Source: Burkholderiales bacterium (GTDB lineage Bacteria > Pseudomonadota > Gammaproteobacteria > Burkholderiales > Burkholderiaceae_C). From it: a DNA stretch of 35,566 nt. Below, piece by piece: positions 7,041 through 17,932 of this stretch. Each line of letters opens with the position of its first letter. Position 1 is the stretch's first letter. The position numbers and the translations under genes were made by a program. Below the pieces are notes generated by a model. The model was not told where the DNA came from. It saw only the letters and a program-made list of their open reading frames with translations, and made no database searches. The stretch is taken from the NCBI GenBank assembly GCA_025352345.1, contig JANXTP010000084.1, forward strand, positions 1 to 35,566, in the 5' to 3' direction.

Positions 7041-8980
7041 GCAGTGATCACCCGGGCCGAGAGGGTGCCGCGCAAAGCATTGCACACCATGATGGCGTCG
7101 GCGCGGGCCAGGTCGGCGGCGCTCAGGCGGCGTTCCGTGGCGTTCCATGCAGGATCGGCCAGCACCAGGCCGCGCATCACGCCGGGCAGCGCACCATCGG
7201 CGACCGGCGAGGTGTACCAACCACCGGCCAGCTTCAGGAACACCGAGCTGCGTCCGCCTTCGACCAGCCGCCCGTCCTCGGTGAAGAACAGGCTGTCGAA
7301 GGCGCCCGCGCGCTCGGCCGCGCGCACACCCTCGTCGTAGTGCCGACGCAGCGTGGTCTTGTGGGCCGCCAGGGGGTGCTCGTTCGGCAGGCGATGCGGG
7401 GCGATCAGCAGCGACACTGCGGCGCCGTCGGGGCCGGGCGGCAGATCAGGCAGGTCGGCGAGCGCGGCCTGCGTCAGCTGCAGGCGGCCGTCGTGGGCCA
7501 GCGACAGCCGCAGCCGGTGGTGCTCGTGCGGGTTGTCGGCCAGGCCGCGCAGCTGCGACTCGACCCGCCGCTGTGCCGCGTAGCGATCGAAGGCGAAGCC
7601 GAGCACCTGCGCGCTGCGGCCGAGTCGATCCAGGTGTAAGGCCAGGTGGGCGGCGCCCTGGCCGCGCGTCGCCCGCATCGTTTCGAACAGCTCGAAGCCC
7701 GGTGGCAGCCCGGTCAGGAAGCGGGCCTTCAGGCGGCACTCCTCGAACTCCTCGTCTGCGCGACTGTCGAGCACGATGCCCGCGCCGATGCCCAGCCGCG
7801 CCGGGCGCAAGCCATGGGCCTCGGCGCCCAGGGTGATCGTGCGGATCGCGACCGACAGGCAGAAGGCGCCGAGCTTGTCATCGCCCCGCGGCGCATCGAC
7901 CCAGCCGATCGTGCCGCAGTAGAGCCCGCGCGGCGTCGATTCCAGGCGCGCGATCCAGTCCATCGTGTGGTGCTTTGGCGCACCTGTGATCGAGCCACAG
8001 GGGAACACCGCGCGCAGCAGCGCCGGAAAGTCCACCTCGGGCCGCACGCGCGCCTGCACCGTCGAGGTCATCTGGAACACCGTCGAATAGGGCTCGATCG
8101 CGAACAGGTCGGGTACCTGTACCGAGCCGGTCTGCGCGATGCGGCCGAGGTCGTTGCGCAGCAGGTCGACGATCATCAAATTCTCGGCCCGGTTCTTCAA
8201 ATCGAGCGACAGGTGGCGCGCCGTCTCGCTGTCGGCTTCGGGCATGCGCGTGCGCGACGCGGTGCCCTTCATCGGCCGCGCGGTCAGCAACCCGTCCTCG
8301 TGGCGCAGGAACAGCTCAGGCGAGCACGACAGCACATGTGTCGTCCTGTCATCGCCCGCGTTGCCTGACTCAGCGCCCTGCAACTGGATGTAGGCCCCGA
8401 ACGCCACCGGCTGCAACGCGCGCAAGCGGCGGTACAGCCCAACGGGCGAGCCATACGCCTGCCCGTGCAGCCGGTAGCTGTAGTTGACCTGGTACGTCTC
8501 GCCGGCACGGATGGCCTCTTGGATGCAGGCGATCGCCTGCGTGAACGCCGGCTGGTCGACGCTGGCTTCGAGGTTCATCACGCCGGCGGCATTACGCACG
8601 CCAGCCTCGTCGGCGATCTCCGCGTCAAGCTGCGCCAGCCACTGGTCGGCTTCGGTGCGAGACAGCTTCGCGCAGTCGGCAAACATCAGCGCCCGCAGCG
8701 CCGAGCCGTCGCCCGTGGGCAAGGCCTGGTGGCCGGCCTGCAGCAGCTTGGCGCCCCATTCGTAGTCGGCCAGCAGCAGCGCGTGCAGCCCGCGGTGCAG
8801 GTCGGCATCGATTGCGGCCCAGGTGGCGGCCAGCGTGGCGGGATCTGCGCAGCGGTGCTCGCGCACGAAACCGCTGTAGGCCCGGCTGGTCGGCCGCGCG
8901 GGTGACGCGTCGCGGTCGTCGAGCAGTGCGACGCAGCGACGACCGTGTTGCTGCGCGGCCAACGGCGCGGCCGTTGGCAC
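7037..8980 (-). CDS. pabB: Aminodeoxychorismate synthase I fused to ADC lyase (PabB-PabC)
   Basis: A 647-aa two-domain enzyme of p-aminobenzoate synthesis for folate. The first ~430 residues are a chorismate-binding domain with the signatures DLLRNDLGRI and PCGSITGAPK; it aminates chorismate with ammonia from PabA. The remainder, from about GFELFETMRATRG, is a PabC-like PLP fold with HKTTLRRHYD carrying the expected PLP lysine; it removes pyruvate. Such fusions are common in beta-proteobacteria. The start taken is GTG two bases after the stop of the preceding gene, with GAGG about 10 nt upstream. The 3' end overlaps tlpA by ATGA. PabA is not in the window. Confidence 0.92.
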   Translation of the reverse strand: MPTAAPLAAQQHGRRCVALLDDRDASPARPTSRAYSGFVREHRCADPATLAATWAAIDADLHRGLHALLLADYEWGAKLLQAGHQALPTGDGSALRALMFADCAKLSRTEADQWLAQLDAEIADEAGVRNAAGVMNLEASVDQPAFTQAIACIQEAIRAGETYQVNYSYRLHGQAYGSPVGLYRRLRALQPVAFGAYIQLQGAESGNAGDDRTTHVLSCSPELFLRHEDGLLTARPMKGTASRTRMPEADSETARHLSLDLKNRAENLMIVDLLRNDLGRIAQTGSVQVPDLFAIEPYSTVFQMTSTVQARVRPEVDFPALLRAVFPCGSITGAPKHHTMDWIARLESTPRGLYCGTIGWVDAPRGDDKLGAFCLSVAIRTITLGAEAHGLRPARLGIGAGIVLDSRADEEFEECRLKARFLTGLPPGFELFETMRATRGQGAAHLALHLDRLGRSAQVLGFAFDRYAAQRRVESQLRGLADNPHEHHRLRLSLAHDGRLQLTQAALADLPDLPPGPDGAAVSLLIAPHRLPNEHPLAAHKTTLRRHYDEGVRAAERAGAFDSLFFTEDGRLVEGGRSSVFLKLAGGWYTSPVADGALPGVMRGLVLADPAWNATERRLSAADLARADAIMVCNALRGTLSARVITA

Positions 8981-8982
8981 GC

Positions 8983-10095
8983 TCAGTACGCCTCGGTGGC
9001 CAGCGCCCGACCCAGCAGGTCGATCATGGTCTGCATCATGGTCTGGTGCGTCGCCCAATGTTCGCGTGCCATCTGGCGCTGGCGCAGCGCGGCGTCGGTG
9101 TCGCCCAGCGCCTCGAACACCTGATCGAGCCGCCCGCAGGCGATGGCCAGGTCTTCCACGTACATGCCGGGATCGATCAGCGCCACGGCGGCGTTCGCGT
9201 CCGTTCGGGCGCCGTTCGCGTCACCGGTGTGAAAACGGCACCAGGCCTGATCGGCCAGGTGCACCGCGCGCATGTGCGCCAGACCCTGCCGGTCAGCGTC
9301 GGCCAGGTGGGCTTCATACAGCGCGAGGGCCTGCGCATGCTGCCGTTCGGCCGAATAAAGCTGCGCGCGCAGTGTGCAGACGAAGCTGTCCTGCGGTGCC
9401 GAACCGACCCACTGGTCGAGGTTGAACGATGCATCGAGCCAGGCTTGCGCGCGGTGCGCCTCGGCCGTATCGACGCCGCCGAAGATCGACGCCCGCGACG
9501 CATGGTTGCAGCGGTGACACGCCATCATGAAGGTGACGATGCTGAGCAGCGCCTCGTCGGCATCGGCGACCGCATGCTCGCGGGCGCGGGCGTACCAGGG
9601 CTGCGCGAGGTCGAGGCGATTGGCCCAGTGGTAGCCGGAGGCGGCGACCAGCGCGGCGCGCGCCCGCGCAGCGTGATGGTCCGGGGCGGCGAGTTGCAGC
9701 GCCAGCGTCAGGTACTTCGCCATGTCGTCGAAGTCGTCCTGCATGTAGCCCAGGTGCGCCAGCCAGGCAGCGCTCAGCGCCTGCAGCGGCTTCAGCCGGG
9801 CCGCAGCGCTCAGCGCCTGGGCGCGCCGCATCTTGTCGCGGCCGACCGATGGGCGTCCGCTGTACTGCTCGATCCAGGCCTCGACGATGCAGATCCACAC
9901 CGTGACCACCGCGGCAGGCCGCTCGGCGAAGTCGCGGCGCAGGATTTGCAGTTCGGTGTTGGCCTCGCCCAGGCTCCCCTGCCGCGCCAGCAAACCCGCC
10001 CGTTCGGCCCGCACGCACGCCGCATCGACCGGATGCCTGGCGGCAGCCAGCGCGGCGTCAAGCCGCGCCATCATCGGCGAGGTGGGCGGCTTCAT
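8983..10095 (-). CDS. Helical-repeat (TPR-like) protein of unknown function
   Basis: A 370-aa Ala-rich, all-helical protein with repeated roughly 35-residue helix pairs (for example [19 protein letters not shown] and [20 protein letters not shown]), consistent with tetratricopeptide-like repeats. No signal peptide, enzymatic motif or DNA-binding domain is seen; a CHRCNH segment lies near the middle. Its ATG overlaps the purC stop as ATGA and its own stop is 2 nt before the pabBC GTG, so it is tightly coupled to purine and folate genes. TPR proteins act as protein-binding scaffolds; its partner is unknown. Confidence 0.75.
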   Translation of the reverse strand: MKPPTSPMMARLDAALAAARHPVDAACVRAERAGLLARQGSLGEANTELQILRRDFAERPAAVVTVWICIVEAWIEQYSGRPSVGRDKMRRAQALSAAARLKPLQALSAAWLAHLGYMQDDFDDMAKYLTLALQLAAPDHHAARARAALVAASGYHWANRLDLAQPWYARAREHAVADADEALLSIVTFMMACHRCNHASRASIFGGVDTAEAHRAQAWLDASFNLDQWVGSAPQDSFVCTLRAQLYSAERQHAQALALYEAHLADADRQGLAHMRAVHLADQAWCRFHTGDANGARTDANAAVALIDPGMYVEDLAIACGRLDQVFEALGDTDAALRQRQMAREHWATHQTMMQTMIDLLGRALATEAY

Positions 10096-11000
10096 CGGGT
10101 CAGGCGGTGCAGGGCTTCCCGGTAAGTCGCCGCGGTGTGTTCAACCACCGATGCGGGCAGGGCCGGTGCCGGCGCCTGCTTGTTCCAGGGCTTTCCATCG
10201 ACCGTCGCCTGTTCCAGCCAGTCGCGCACGAACTGCTTGTCGTAGCTGGGCGGGTTGAGCCCGTCGCGCAAGGCAGCCTCGTAGCCTTCGAGTGGCCAGA
10301 AGCGCGAGGAGTCCGGCGTCAGCACCTCGTCCATCAGCGTCAATGTGCCATCGGCATCGAGGCCAAATTCGAACTTGGTGTCGGCGATGATGATGCCCTG
10401 GGTCAGTGCATAGGCGGCGGCCGTTTGGTACAGCGCGATCGCTACCTCGCGCACCTTGGCCGCCAGTGGGGCGCCGATGATCTCGGCCATGCGCTCGTAC
10501 GAGATGTTCTCGTCGTGGTCGCCCATCTCGGCCTTGGTCGCCGGCGTGAAGATCGGCTTTGGCAGCTTCGCGGCGTTGACCAGTCCCTCAGGCAGCGCCA
10601 CGCCACACACCGAGCGGCTTTGCTGGTATTCCTTCCAGCCACTGCCGGCCAGATAGCCGCGCACCACCGCCTCGACCGGCAGGGGTTTCAGGCGCTTGAC
10701 CAGCATCGAGCGGCCGACCACCTGGGCGCGCTCATCGGCGGCAACGACGCTCTCCGGCGCGTCGCCGGTCAGGTGGTTGGGCACGATGCCCTTGAGCCGC
10801 TCGAACCAGAACAGCGCCATCTCGGTCAGCAGCTGGCCCTTGCCCGGGATCGGCTCGCCCATCACCACGTCGAAGGCGCTGAGGCGGTCGCTGGCGATCA
10901 TCAGCAGCCGGTCGCCGCCGACGGCGTAGTTGTCGCGGACCTTGCCGCGCGCCAGCAGGGGCAGGCTGTGCAGGCGGCTTTCGAGCAGGGCGTCGGTCAT
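10092..11000 (-). CDS. purC: SAICAR synthase (phosphoribosylaminoimidazole-succinocarboxamide synthase)
   Basis: A 302-aa cytoplasmic enzyme that condenses CAIR with aspartate using ATP in de novo purine synthesis. The family signatures are visible in order: [14 protein letters not shown] (nucleotide loop), [24 protein letters not shown], and [10 protein letters not shown], with [12 protein letters not shown] toward the C-terminus. Length is normal for the long bacterial/yeast form. It lies 48 bp after fba and overlaps the next gene by ATGA. An imperfect GTGAT/ATCAC repeat occurs in the fba-purC gap but has no terminator features. Confidence 0.96.
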   Translation of the reverse strand: MTDALLESRLHSLPLLARGKVRDNYAVGGDRLLMIASDRLSAFDVVMGEPIPGKGQLLTEMALFWFERLKGIVPNHLTGDAPESVVAADERAQVVGRSMLVKRLKPLPVEAVVRGYLAGSGWKEYQQSRSVCGVALPEGLVNAAKLPKPIFTPATKAEMGDHDENISYERMAEIIGAPLAAKVREVAIALYQTAAAYALTQGIIIADTKFEFGLDADGTLTLMDEVLTPDSSRFWPLEGYEAALRDGLNPPSYDKQFVRDWLEQATVDGKPWNKQAPAPALPASVVEHTAATYREALHRLTR

Positions 11001-11048
11001 GGCGCTACGTGTTCGTCCGGTGATTCAGAAAGGCATCACAAAAAGGCG

Positions 11049-12113
11049 TCAGACCACGGTCTGCGCCAGCTCGCCCTGGGCATAACGCGCGGCCACCGCC
11101 GACAGCGTCTGTGGCTTGATCTTTGCCGCCTGGCCTGCGCAATTGAATTCGAGGTAACGCTGCTTGCAGATCTGCTTGGCGGCCTCGCGGGCGGGCTTCA
11201 GGTAGTCGCGCGGATCGAACTTGTCCGGGTTCTCGAACAGGTACTTGCGCACTGCGGCGGTCATCGCGAGCCGAACGTCGGTGTCGATGTTGATCTTGCG
11301 CACACCGAACTTGATCGCTTCCTGGATCTCGCTGACCGGCACGCCGTAGGTCTCTTTCATGTTGCCGCCGTACTGGCGAATGATGGCCAGCAGCTCCTGC
11401 GGCACGCTAGAGCTGCCGTGCATCACCAGGTGGGTGTTCGGGATGCGGCGGTTGATTTCCTTGATGCGGCCGATGGCCAGGATGTCGCCGGTGGGCTTGC
11501 GGGTGAACTTGTAGGCGCCGTGGCTGGTGCCGATGGCGATCGCCAGCGCGTCGAGCTGCGTCTTCTTGACGAAGTCGGCCGCTTCTTCCGGGTCGGTCAG
11601 CAGCTGGTCCATCGTCATCGTCGAGTCGGTGCCGTGGCCGTCTTCCTTGTCGCCCTTCATCGTCTCCAGCGAGCCCAGGCAGCCCAGTTCGCCTTCGACG
11701 GTGACGCCGAGCTGATGGGCCATCTCGACCACCTTGCGCGTCACCTCGACGTTGTAGTCGTAGCTGGCGATGGTCTTGCCGTCGGCCTGCAGCGAGCCGT
11801 CCATCATCACCGAGCTGAAACCGAGGTTGATGGCGCCCTGGCAAACATCAGGGCTCTGCCCGTGGTCCTGGTGCATCACCAGCGGGATGTGCGGCCAGCT
11901 CTCCACCGCCGCCTGGATCAGGTGCTTGATGAAGGGCTCACCGGCGTACTTGCGCGCACCGGCGCTGGCCTGCAGGATCACCGGCGCGCCGACCTCGTCG
12001 GCTGCCGACATCACCGCCTGCACCTGCTCGAGGTTGTTCACATTGAAGGCCGGAATGCCGTAGGTGTGCTCGGCGGCGTGGTCGAGCAACTGGCGCATGG
12101 AGACGAGTGGCAT
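11049..12113 (-). CDS. fba: Class II fructose-1,6-bisphosphate aldolase
   Basis: A 354-aa zinc aldolase that interconverts fructose-1,6-bisphosphate with dihydroxyacetone phosphate and glyceraldehyde 3-phosphate. The N-terminus is [34 protein letters not shown] supplies metal-binding His residues, and [11 protein letters not shown] and VMHGSSSVP are the later class II signatures. The length fits the CbbA/Fba type found in beta-proteobacteria. It lies in the glycolytic run pgk-pyk-fba. The 197 bp upstream (12114-12310) hold no gene; a minus-strand TACAAT hexamer at 12215-12220 could be a -10 element, so fba may have its own promoter. Confidence 0.96.
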   Translation of the reverse strand: MPLVSMRQLLDHAAEHTYGIPAFNVNNLEQVQAVMSAADEVGAPVILQASAGARKYAGEPFIKHLIQAAVESWPHIPLVMHQDHGQSPDVCQGAINLGFSSVMMDGSLQADGKTIASYDYNVEVTRKVVEMAHQLGVTVEGELGCLGSLETMKGDKEDGHGTDSTMTMDQLLTDPEEAADFVKKTQLDALAIAIGTSHGAYKFTRKPTGDILAIGRIKEINRRIPNTHLVMHGSSSVPQELLAIIRQYGGNMKETYGVPVSEIQEAIKFGVRKINIDTDVRLAMTAAVRKYLFENPDKFDPRDYLKPAREAAKQICKQRYLEFNCAGQAAKIKPQTLSAVAARYAQGELAQTVV

Positions 12114-12310
12114 GGTCGTTTCTCGTGGAGTGGTGAAACCCGAGAGGTGGCCCGGCTGACTGCGGCCAGCGAGGCGCTTCGGCCGCCACAGCAGCGCCCT
12201 CCGTGATGCAAATCATTGTATCGGCCGGGTCTGCGGCTCGGTGCGCACCCCCCGCGACTGCGGGAGCCTGCACGCCTGCGGAACGTCGCGCTGCCTTGGG
12301 TGAGGGCGCG

Positions 12311-13741
<1,431 letters not shown>

Positions 13742-13793
13742 CAGGGGGGTTGTACGCGGAATCGCCAGGCCGTGGGTCGAGGTCGTCGGCCGC

Positions 13794-15011
13794 TCAGACC
13801 GGGGCGTCTTGCGCGCGCTGCTCAAGGATCTCGATCGCCGGCAGCACCTTGCCTTCCAGCATTTCGAGGAAGGCGCCGCCGCCGGTGCAGATGTAGCCGA
13901 TACCGTTCTCGACGCTGAACTTCGAGATCGCCGCCAAGGTGTCGCCGCCGCCTGCGATGCTGAACGCGCTCGACGCCGCGATCGCATGGGCGATCGTTTC
14001 GGTGCCGCGCGAGAACGCCTCGAACTCGAACACGCCGACCGGGCCGTTCCAGACGATCGTGCCGGCCGACTTCAGTTTCTCGGCCAGGGCCGCGGCGGTT
14101 TTCGGACCGATGTCGAGGATCAAGTCGTCGGCGGCCACGTCGGTGGCCGCTTTGGTGGTGGCGGGCGCGTCCACCGCGAAGGTCTTGGCGGTGACCACAT
14201 CGACTGGAATCGGCACCTCGGCGCCACGCGCCTTCATCGAAGCGATCACGGTCTTCGCCTTGTCGACCAGGTCGGCTTCGGCCAATGACTTGCCGATCGG
14301 CAGGCCCGCGGCCAGCATGAAGGTGTTGGCAATGCCGCCACCGACGATCAGCCCGTCAACCTTGGCCGACAGCGCTTCAAGGATGGTCAGCTTGGTGCTG
14401 ACCTTGCTGCCGCCCACGATCGCGATCAGCGGTCGTTTCGGCGCAGCCAGCACCTTCGTGATCGCGTCGGCCTCGCCCGCCAGCAGCGGGCCGGCGCAGG
14501 CGATCGGTGCGTATTTCGCGATGCCGTGCGTCGAGGCCTGCGCGCGGTGCGCGGCGCCAAATGCATCGTTGACATAGATGTCGCACAGCGCGGCCATCTT
14601 GCGGCTCAGCGCCTCATCGTTCTTCGCCTCGCCCACGTTGACGCGGCAGTTTTCCAGCAGCACCAGCTCGCCCGGAGTGAGGGCGCGGCCGTTCACCGTC
14701 ACGCCATCGACCCAGTCGGTGATCAGCGGCACGGGGCGACCCAGCAGCTCACTGACATGTGCAGCGATCGGCGCCAGCGAGTCTTCGGCGGTCCAGTGGC
14801 CTTCCTTTGGGCGGCCCAGGTGCGAGGTGACCATCACCGACGCGCCGGCTTTCAGCGCGGCCTCGATGCAGGGCAGCGACGCGCGGATGCGGGTGTCGTC
14901 GGTGATGCGGCCGGCGTCGTCCTGCGGCACGTTGAAATCGACGCGGATGAACACCCGCTGTCCCGCGACCCGTTTGGCGGCGATGAGGTCGGTGAATCGA
15001 ATGGCTTTCAT
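13794..15011 (-). CDS. pgk: Phosphoglycerate kinase
   Basis: A 405-aa enzyme transferring phosphate from 1,3-bisphosphoglycerate to ADP. Signatures in order are [13 protein letters not shown] near the start, [24 protein letters not shown] and, near the C-terminus, [12 protein letters not shown]. The length is slightly longer than the 387-397 aa norm. The correct ATG is 136 codons inside the track ORF, which wrongly joins it to AzlD-derived sequence. It heads the pgk-pyk-fba run and follows azlD by 62 bp. Confidence 0.96.
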   Translation of the reverse strand: MKAIRFTDLIAAKRVAGQRVFIRVDFNVPQDDAGRITDDTRIRASLPCIEAALKAGASVMVTSHLGRPKEGHWTAEDSLAPIAAHVSELLGRPVPLITDWVDGVTVNGRALTPGELVLLENCRVNVGEAKNDEALSRKMAALCDIYVNDAFGAAHRAQASTHGIAKYAPIACAGPLLAGEADAITKVLAAPKRPLIAIVGGSKVSTKLTILEALSAKVDGLIVGGGIANTFMLAAGLPIGKSLAEADLVDKAKTVIASMKARGAEVPIPVDVVTAKTFAVDAPATTKAATDVAADDLILDIGPKTAAALAEKLKSAGTIVWNGPVGVFEFEAFSRGTETIAHAIAASSAFSIAGGGDTLAAISKFSVENGIGYICTGGGAFLEMLEGKVLPAIEILEQRAQDAPV

Positions 15012-15073
15012 GGGGCGGTGGGAATGGGTCTCGTGCCGTCTGAGTTTAAGGTCGCCCCTCGGCACTGTGCGAC

Positions 15074-15406
15074 TCACCAGCCGCAGATTAGCCGCAACGG
15101 CAGGTACGCCGCCAACCCTGCCAGCAGCGGCCCCAGCACGCCGGGCCGCCACGCGTACCAGAGTGTGGTCACCAGCGCGGCCGGCAGCCGCGCGTCCTGC
15201 CAGGTGCTGATCAGGTGGCCCTGCGTCATCACGATCTCGGGCACGATCACCGCCGCCAGCGCGGCCAGCGGCGCGACTTTCAAGCCGCGCTGCAGCCAGT
15301 CGGGGATCGGCACCTCGCGCTCGGGAAACAGGAAGAACCCCCGCGAGACGACAGTGATGACCGCGAGCCCGATGATGGTCACGGTGGTGTATGCGGTGTT
15401 GCTCAT
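15074..15406 (-). CDS. azlD: AzlD family membrane protein (branched-chain amino-acid exporter subunit)
   Basis: A 110-aa integral membrane protein with about four hydrophobic segments ([59 protein letters not shown]). The conserved VPEI and R-G-F elements near the first two segments match AzlD, the small partner of AzlC, with which it forms an exporter of branched-chain amino acids or analogues. It lies 22 bp after azlC on the same strand. Confidence 0.88.
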   Translation of the reverse strand: MSNTAYTTVTIIGLAVITVVSRGFFLFPEREVPIPDWLQRGLKVAPLAALAAVIVPEIVMTQGHLISTWQDARLPAALVTTLWYAWRPGVLGPLLAGLAAYLPLRLICGW

Positions 15407-15428
15407 GGGGCGTGATCAATGGGCACCA

Positions 15429-16172
15429 TCAGTCCGGCCGCTGCAGGCGCCGGGCCGCGTTCTGCCCCTGTTCGATCAGCAGGCCGGCGGCCACCGCGGC
15501 CACGATGGCGACGATGATGTTGAGCTTCAGCGGCAGCGCAAACGCCGCCACCGCCGCGCTGCCGGCGATCCCGGCAACCACCCAGGTGCTGCGGTCGGAC
15601 AGCAGGCTGTAGGTGATGCCGACCATCGCCAGCGTCCCGGCAAAGCCCAGGCCCCAGGCGTCCGGAATCACGTTGGCCAGCGCGATGCCGATCAGCGAAG
15701 GCACCTGCCAGGCCACCCACAGCAGCAGTGCGCCGCCGACGAAGTAAGGCAGCTGCCCGGGTACCCGGCTCGGACCGTGTTCGTCGGCGGGGTAGGCGCG
15801 CTGGAAGCCGATCAGGCTCAGGTCCACCGCCAGGTAGCCGAGCAGCAGGCGGTGACGTCGAGGCACGTGCGCGAACACCGCGCGCCAGCGCGCGCTGTAG
15901 ATCACGAAGCGCAGGTTGACGCAGAACGCGGCCGCCCAGATCACCCACATCGGCGCTCCGGTTGCCAGCAAAGGCAATGCTGCCAACTGGGCGCTGCCGG
16001 CGTAAACCAGCAGCGTCATCAGCGCGGCCAGCGGCACGCTGAGGCCGCCCTTGACCATCGCGATGCCGGTGACCAACCCCCAGGCACCGATGCCGGCTGC
16101 CAGGCCGCCCATCTCGCGCATGCCGCGGCAGAAATCGGGGTCGCGCAGCAGCAACCGGATGGCAGAAATCAT
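15429..16172 (-). CDS. azlC: AzlC family branched-chain amino-acid permease
   Basis: A 247-aa polytopic inner-membrane protein. The AzlC signature VYAGSAQLAALPLLATGAP, then CVNLRFVIYSARW, is clear and is followed by further hydrophobic helices to the C-terminus. It pairs with AzlD to export branched-chain amino acids. The ATG follows AGAAAT only weakly, with no strong ribosome site. azlC and azlD form a two-gene unit upstream of pgk. Confidence 0.9.
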   Translation of the reverse strand: MISAIRLLLRDPDFCRGMREMGGLAAGIGAWGLVTGIAMVKGGLSVPLAALMTLLVYAGSAQLAALPLLATGAPMWVIWAAAFCVNLRFVIYSARWRAVFAHVPRRHRLLLGYLAVDLSLIGFQRAYPADEHGPSRVPGQLPYFVGGALLLWVAWQVPSLIGIALANVIPDAWGLGFAGTLAMVGITYSLLSDRSTWVVAGIAGSAAVAAFALPLKLNIIVAIVAAVAAGLLIEQGQNAARRLQRPD

Positions 16173-16282
16173 GCAACGATTGTGTGGGCTCGCGTGGCGC
16201 TGGCATGCCGATGCGGCGCGATGGCCCGGGGCCCGGCCCGGCTTTGTGAAACGCGGCGGACGTCGGCGCGCGCCCTGCGCCT

Positions 16283-16666
16283 TTAGTGGGTCGCCGGTTC
16301 CTTGGCGTCTTTGGGCGCTTTTGCGGTGCGCGTTTCCGTCTCGGGCGCGTCCGCCTCCGGCGTCTTGCTGCTCGCGGTGGCGATCGGGTTCTCGAGCTCC
16401 GGCGACACCGGCTCGATCTTGTTCTCGCGCATGTAGTCGTTCATGTCGCGCCAGCCGGCGAAGATCGCCGCCTTGTCGGCCTTCCTGTTCAGCGTGTAGC
16501 AGTCTTCGATGGCCCGGCCGGCGTGGCGACAGGCGCCGCCGATGGCCGCGCCCTCGGCGGTGCGCGCGGCCGCTATCTTTTCGGGCGATTCGATGCCCAG
16601 CTGGTCACAACCGGCCAGCGTCAACGCGACAAGGGCAATCAGGGCAGACAGGGCTAGGCGCGGCAT
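16283..16666 (-). CDS. Small lipoprotein of unknown function
   Basis: A 127-aa protein with a lipoprotein signal (MPRLALSALIALVALTLAGC, lipobox LAGC). The mature domain has two further Cys (GACRHAGRAIEDCYTLN) that may form a disulfide, then FAGWRDMNDYMRENKIE, and ends in a long Ala/Glu/Thr/Lys tail. It resembles a conserved Burkholderiales lipoprotein of unknown role. The start is 42 codons inside the track ORF and coincides with the signal peptide. A near-perfect inverted repeat lies 30-55 bp upstream. Confidence 0.75.
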   Translation of the reverse strand: MPRLALSALIALVALTLAGCDQLGIESPEKIAAARTAEGAAIGGACRHAGRAIEDCYTLNRKADKAAIFAGWRDMNDYMRENKIEPVSPELENPIATASSKTPEADAPETETRTAKAPKDAKEPATH

Positions 16667-16695
16667 GGCGAACTCGGCAGGGCGAAGACACTCTT

Positions 16696-16721
16696 CGGGG
16701 TTGATCGTTGTATCGACCCCG
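16696..16721. promoter_or_regulatory. Inverted repeat upstream of the lipoprotein gene
   Basis: CGGGGTTGAT pairs with ATCGACCCCG (10 bp, one G-T wobble) across a 6-nt loop, 30 bp upstream of the lipoprotein start in the divergent interval with folB. It could be an operator or an mRNA-leader hairpin; no known consensus is matched. Confidence 0.35.
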
Positions 16722-16849
16722 CGCGCCGGTACTTGAGCCAGAACTGGGGGGTCTTTCGCGGCCGTTTCAGCGCCTGCGATCACCGATGACAAAATGATCT
16801 CTATCGTCGCGGCAGAGCCTCGACGATCGCCTGATCACCCGACGCTGCC

Positions 16850-17287
16850 GTGCCCCGCCATCCCCACATCGACTCCACTTCCGAGACGCCAGCGCCGCGC
16901 AGCGTCGCGCCTGCGGACGCCGCGCAGCCGATGGATGTGATCTTCATCGAGGGCTACACCGGGCAGACGGTGATCGGCATCCACGACACCGAACTGCACC
17001 GCCCGCAGACCATCGTCGTTGATGTGCACGCCGGGCTGCCGCACGCCCAAGCCTGCGAAACCGACCGCATCGCCGACACCATTGATTACGGCGGTGTGCG
17101 CGAGCGGCTGCAGGCCCTGTACCGCGACCACCAACTGACGCTGCTGGAATCGTTCGCCGAGACGATCGCCGAGATGCTGATCGTCGATTTCGGCGCGGCG
17201 TGGGTGCGCGTGAAGGTGGTCAAGCCGAAGAAGTTTCCCGACGTCGAGGCGGTGGGCGTCGTCATCGAACGGCGCGCGCAGCGCTGA
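16850..17287 (+). CDS. folB: Dihydroneopterin aldolase family protein
   Basis: A protein of up to 145 aa. The conserved domain starts at MDVIFIEGYTGQTVIGIHDTEL and includes DTIDYGGVRERL and LLESFAETIAEMLI, typical of FolB, which cleaves dihydroneopterin to 6-hydroxymethyldihydropterin and glycolaldehyde. The GTG at 16850 adds a 27-residue polar leader; the ATG at 16931 gives a 118-aa canonical FolB and is as likely. It is convergent with fae, 17 bp away. A role in folate is the default; use in tetrahydromethanopterin synthesis is conceivable given the neighbour but unproven. Confidence 0.88.
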   Translation: MPRHPHIDSTSETPAPRSVAPADAAQPMDVIFIEGYTGQTVIGIHDTELHRPQTIVVDVHAGLPHAQACETDRIADTIDYGGVRERLQALYRDHQLTLLESFAETIAEMLIVDFGAAWVRVKVVKPKKFPDVEAVGVVIERRAQR

Positions 17288-17304
17288 GCGCTGGCGAGCC
17301 CTGA

Positions 17305-17814
17305 TCAGGATGCTGCGTAGGGGTAGGGCGTCGCGCTCTTTTTCGCGACCACCTCGGCGGCCGTCGGCGAGCCGGTGACGGCGCGCTGAATGGCTTCCTT
17401 GGTCGCCCGGTGGTTGTGATCCAGGATCTTCTGGTCGTCTTCTGCCAGCCAGTGGATGAACACGCTGACGCAGATGAACAGGTTGTCGGCTTCGGCCAAA
17501 GGGATCGTTCCGTCTTCGACCGAGTCGGCCACCGCCATGGCGATGCCGCGCTGTGCCGGGCCGAACATCTGCACCGCCTGCTTCGCGCCCTTGATCGTGA
17601 CCTTGTTGAACATCACCGTGGCCGGCTTGGTCAACAGGTTGGGCGCAATCACCGCCAGCATCGAGGTGAAACCATCCTTGTTGTTGACCAATGCGTTGGC
17701 GAACGCGGTTTCAGCCGCGCTGCCGCGGGGGCCGATGAGCAGATCGATGTGGGCCACTTCGTGGCCGTCGCCGACCATCGATTCGCCCACCATCAAGCGG
17801 TCGATCTTTGCCAT
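17305..17814 (-). CDS. fae: Formaldehyde-activating enzyme
   Basis: A 169-aa enzyme that condenses formaldehyde with tetrahydromethanopterin to methylene-H4MPT, the entry step of methanopterin-linked formaldehyde oxidation. It matches Methylobacterium Fae along its whole length: [22 protein letters not shown] (catalytic-His region), [42 protein letters not shown] in part, FIHWLAEDD, and the C-terminal KKSAT. The track start is 52 codons too early. No other methanopterin-pathway genes lie in the window. The gene is convergent with folB and divergent from the isomerase gene. It could be the main Fae or a second paralogue. Confidence 0.95.
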   Translation of the reverse strand: MAKIDRLMVGESMVGDGHEVAHIDLLIGPRGSAAETAFANALVNNKDGFTSMLAVIAPNLLTKPATVMFNKVTIKGAKQAVQMFGPAQRGIAMAVADSVEDGTIPLAEADNLFICVSVFIHWLAEDDQKILDHNHRATKEAIQRAVTGSPTAAEVVAKKSATPYPYAAS

Positions 17815-17932
17815 GGTTGTCAATCCAGGGGAATCAAATTGAGATGGCGCGGATGGGAGATCACCCAAGCCCCGAAGAACCTTATCACCATCCCCAGACC
17901 CGCACGAAGCCCCGGCATTCGACAATCCCAGC

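Noticed and set aside
14526-16286. 586-aa plus-strand ORF opposite pgk, azlD and azlC
   Set aside because: It spans three real genes and their gaps, and its sequence is His/Gln/Arg-rich without motifs.
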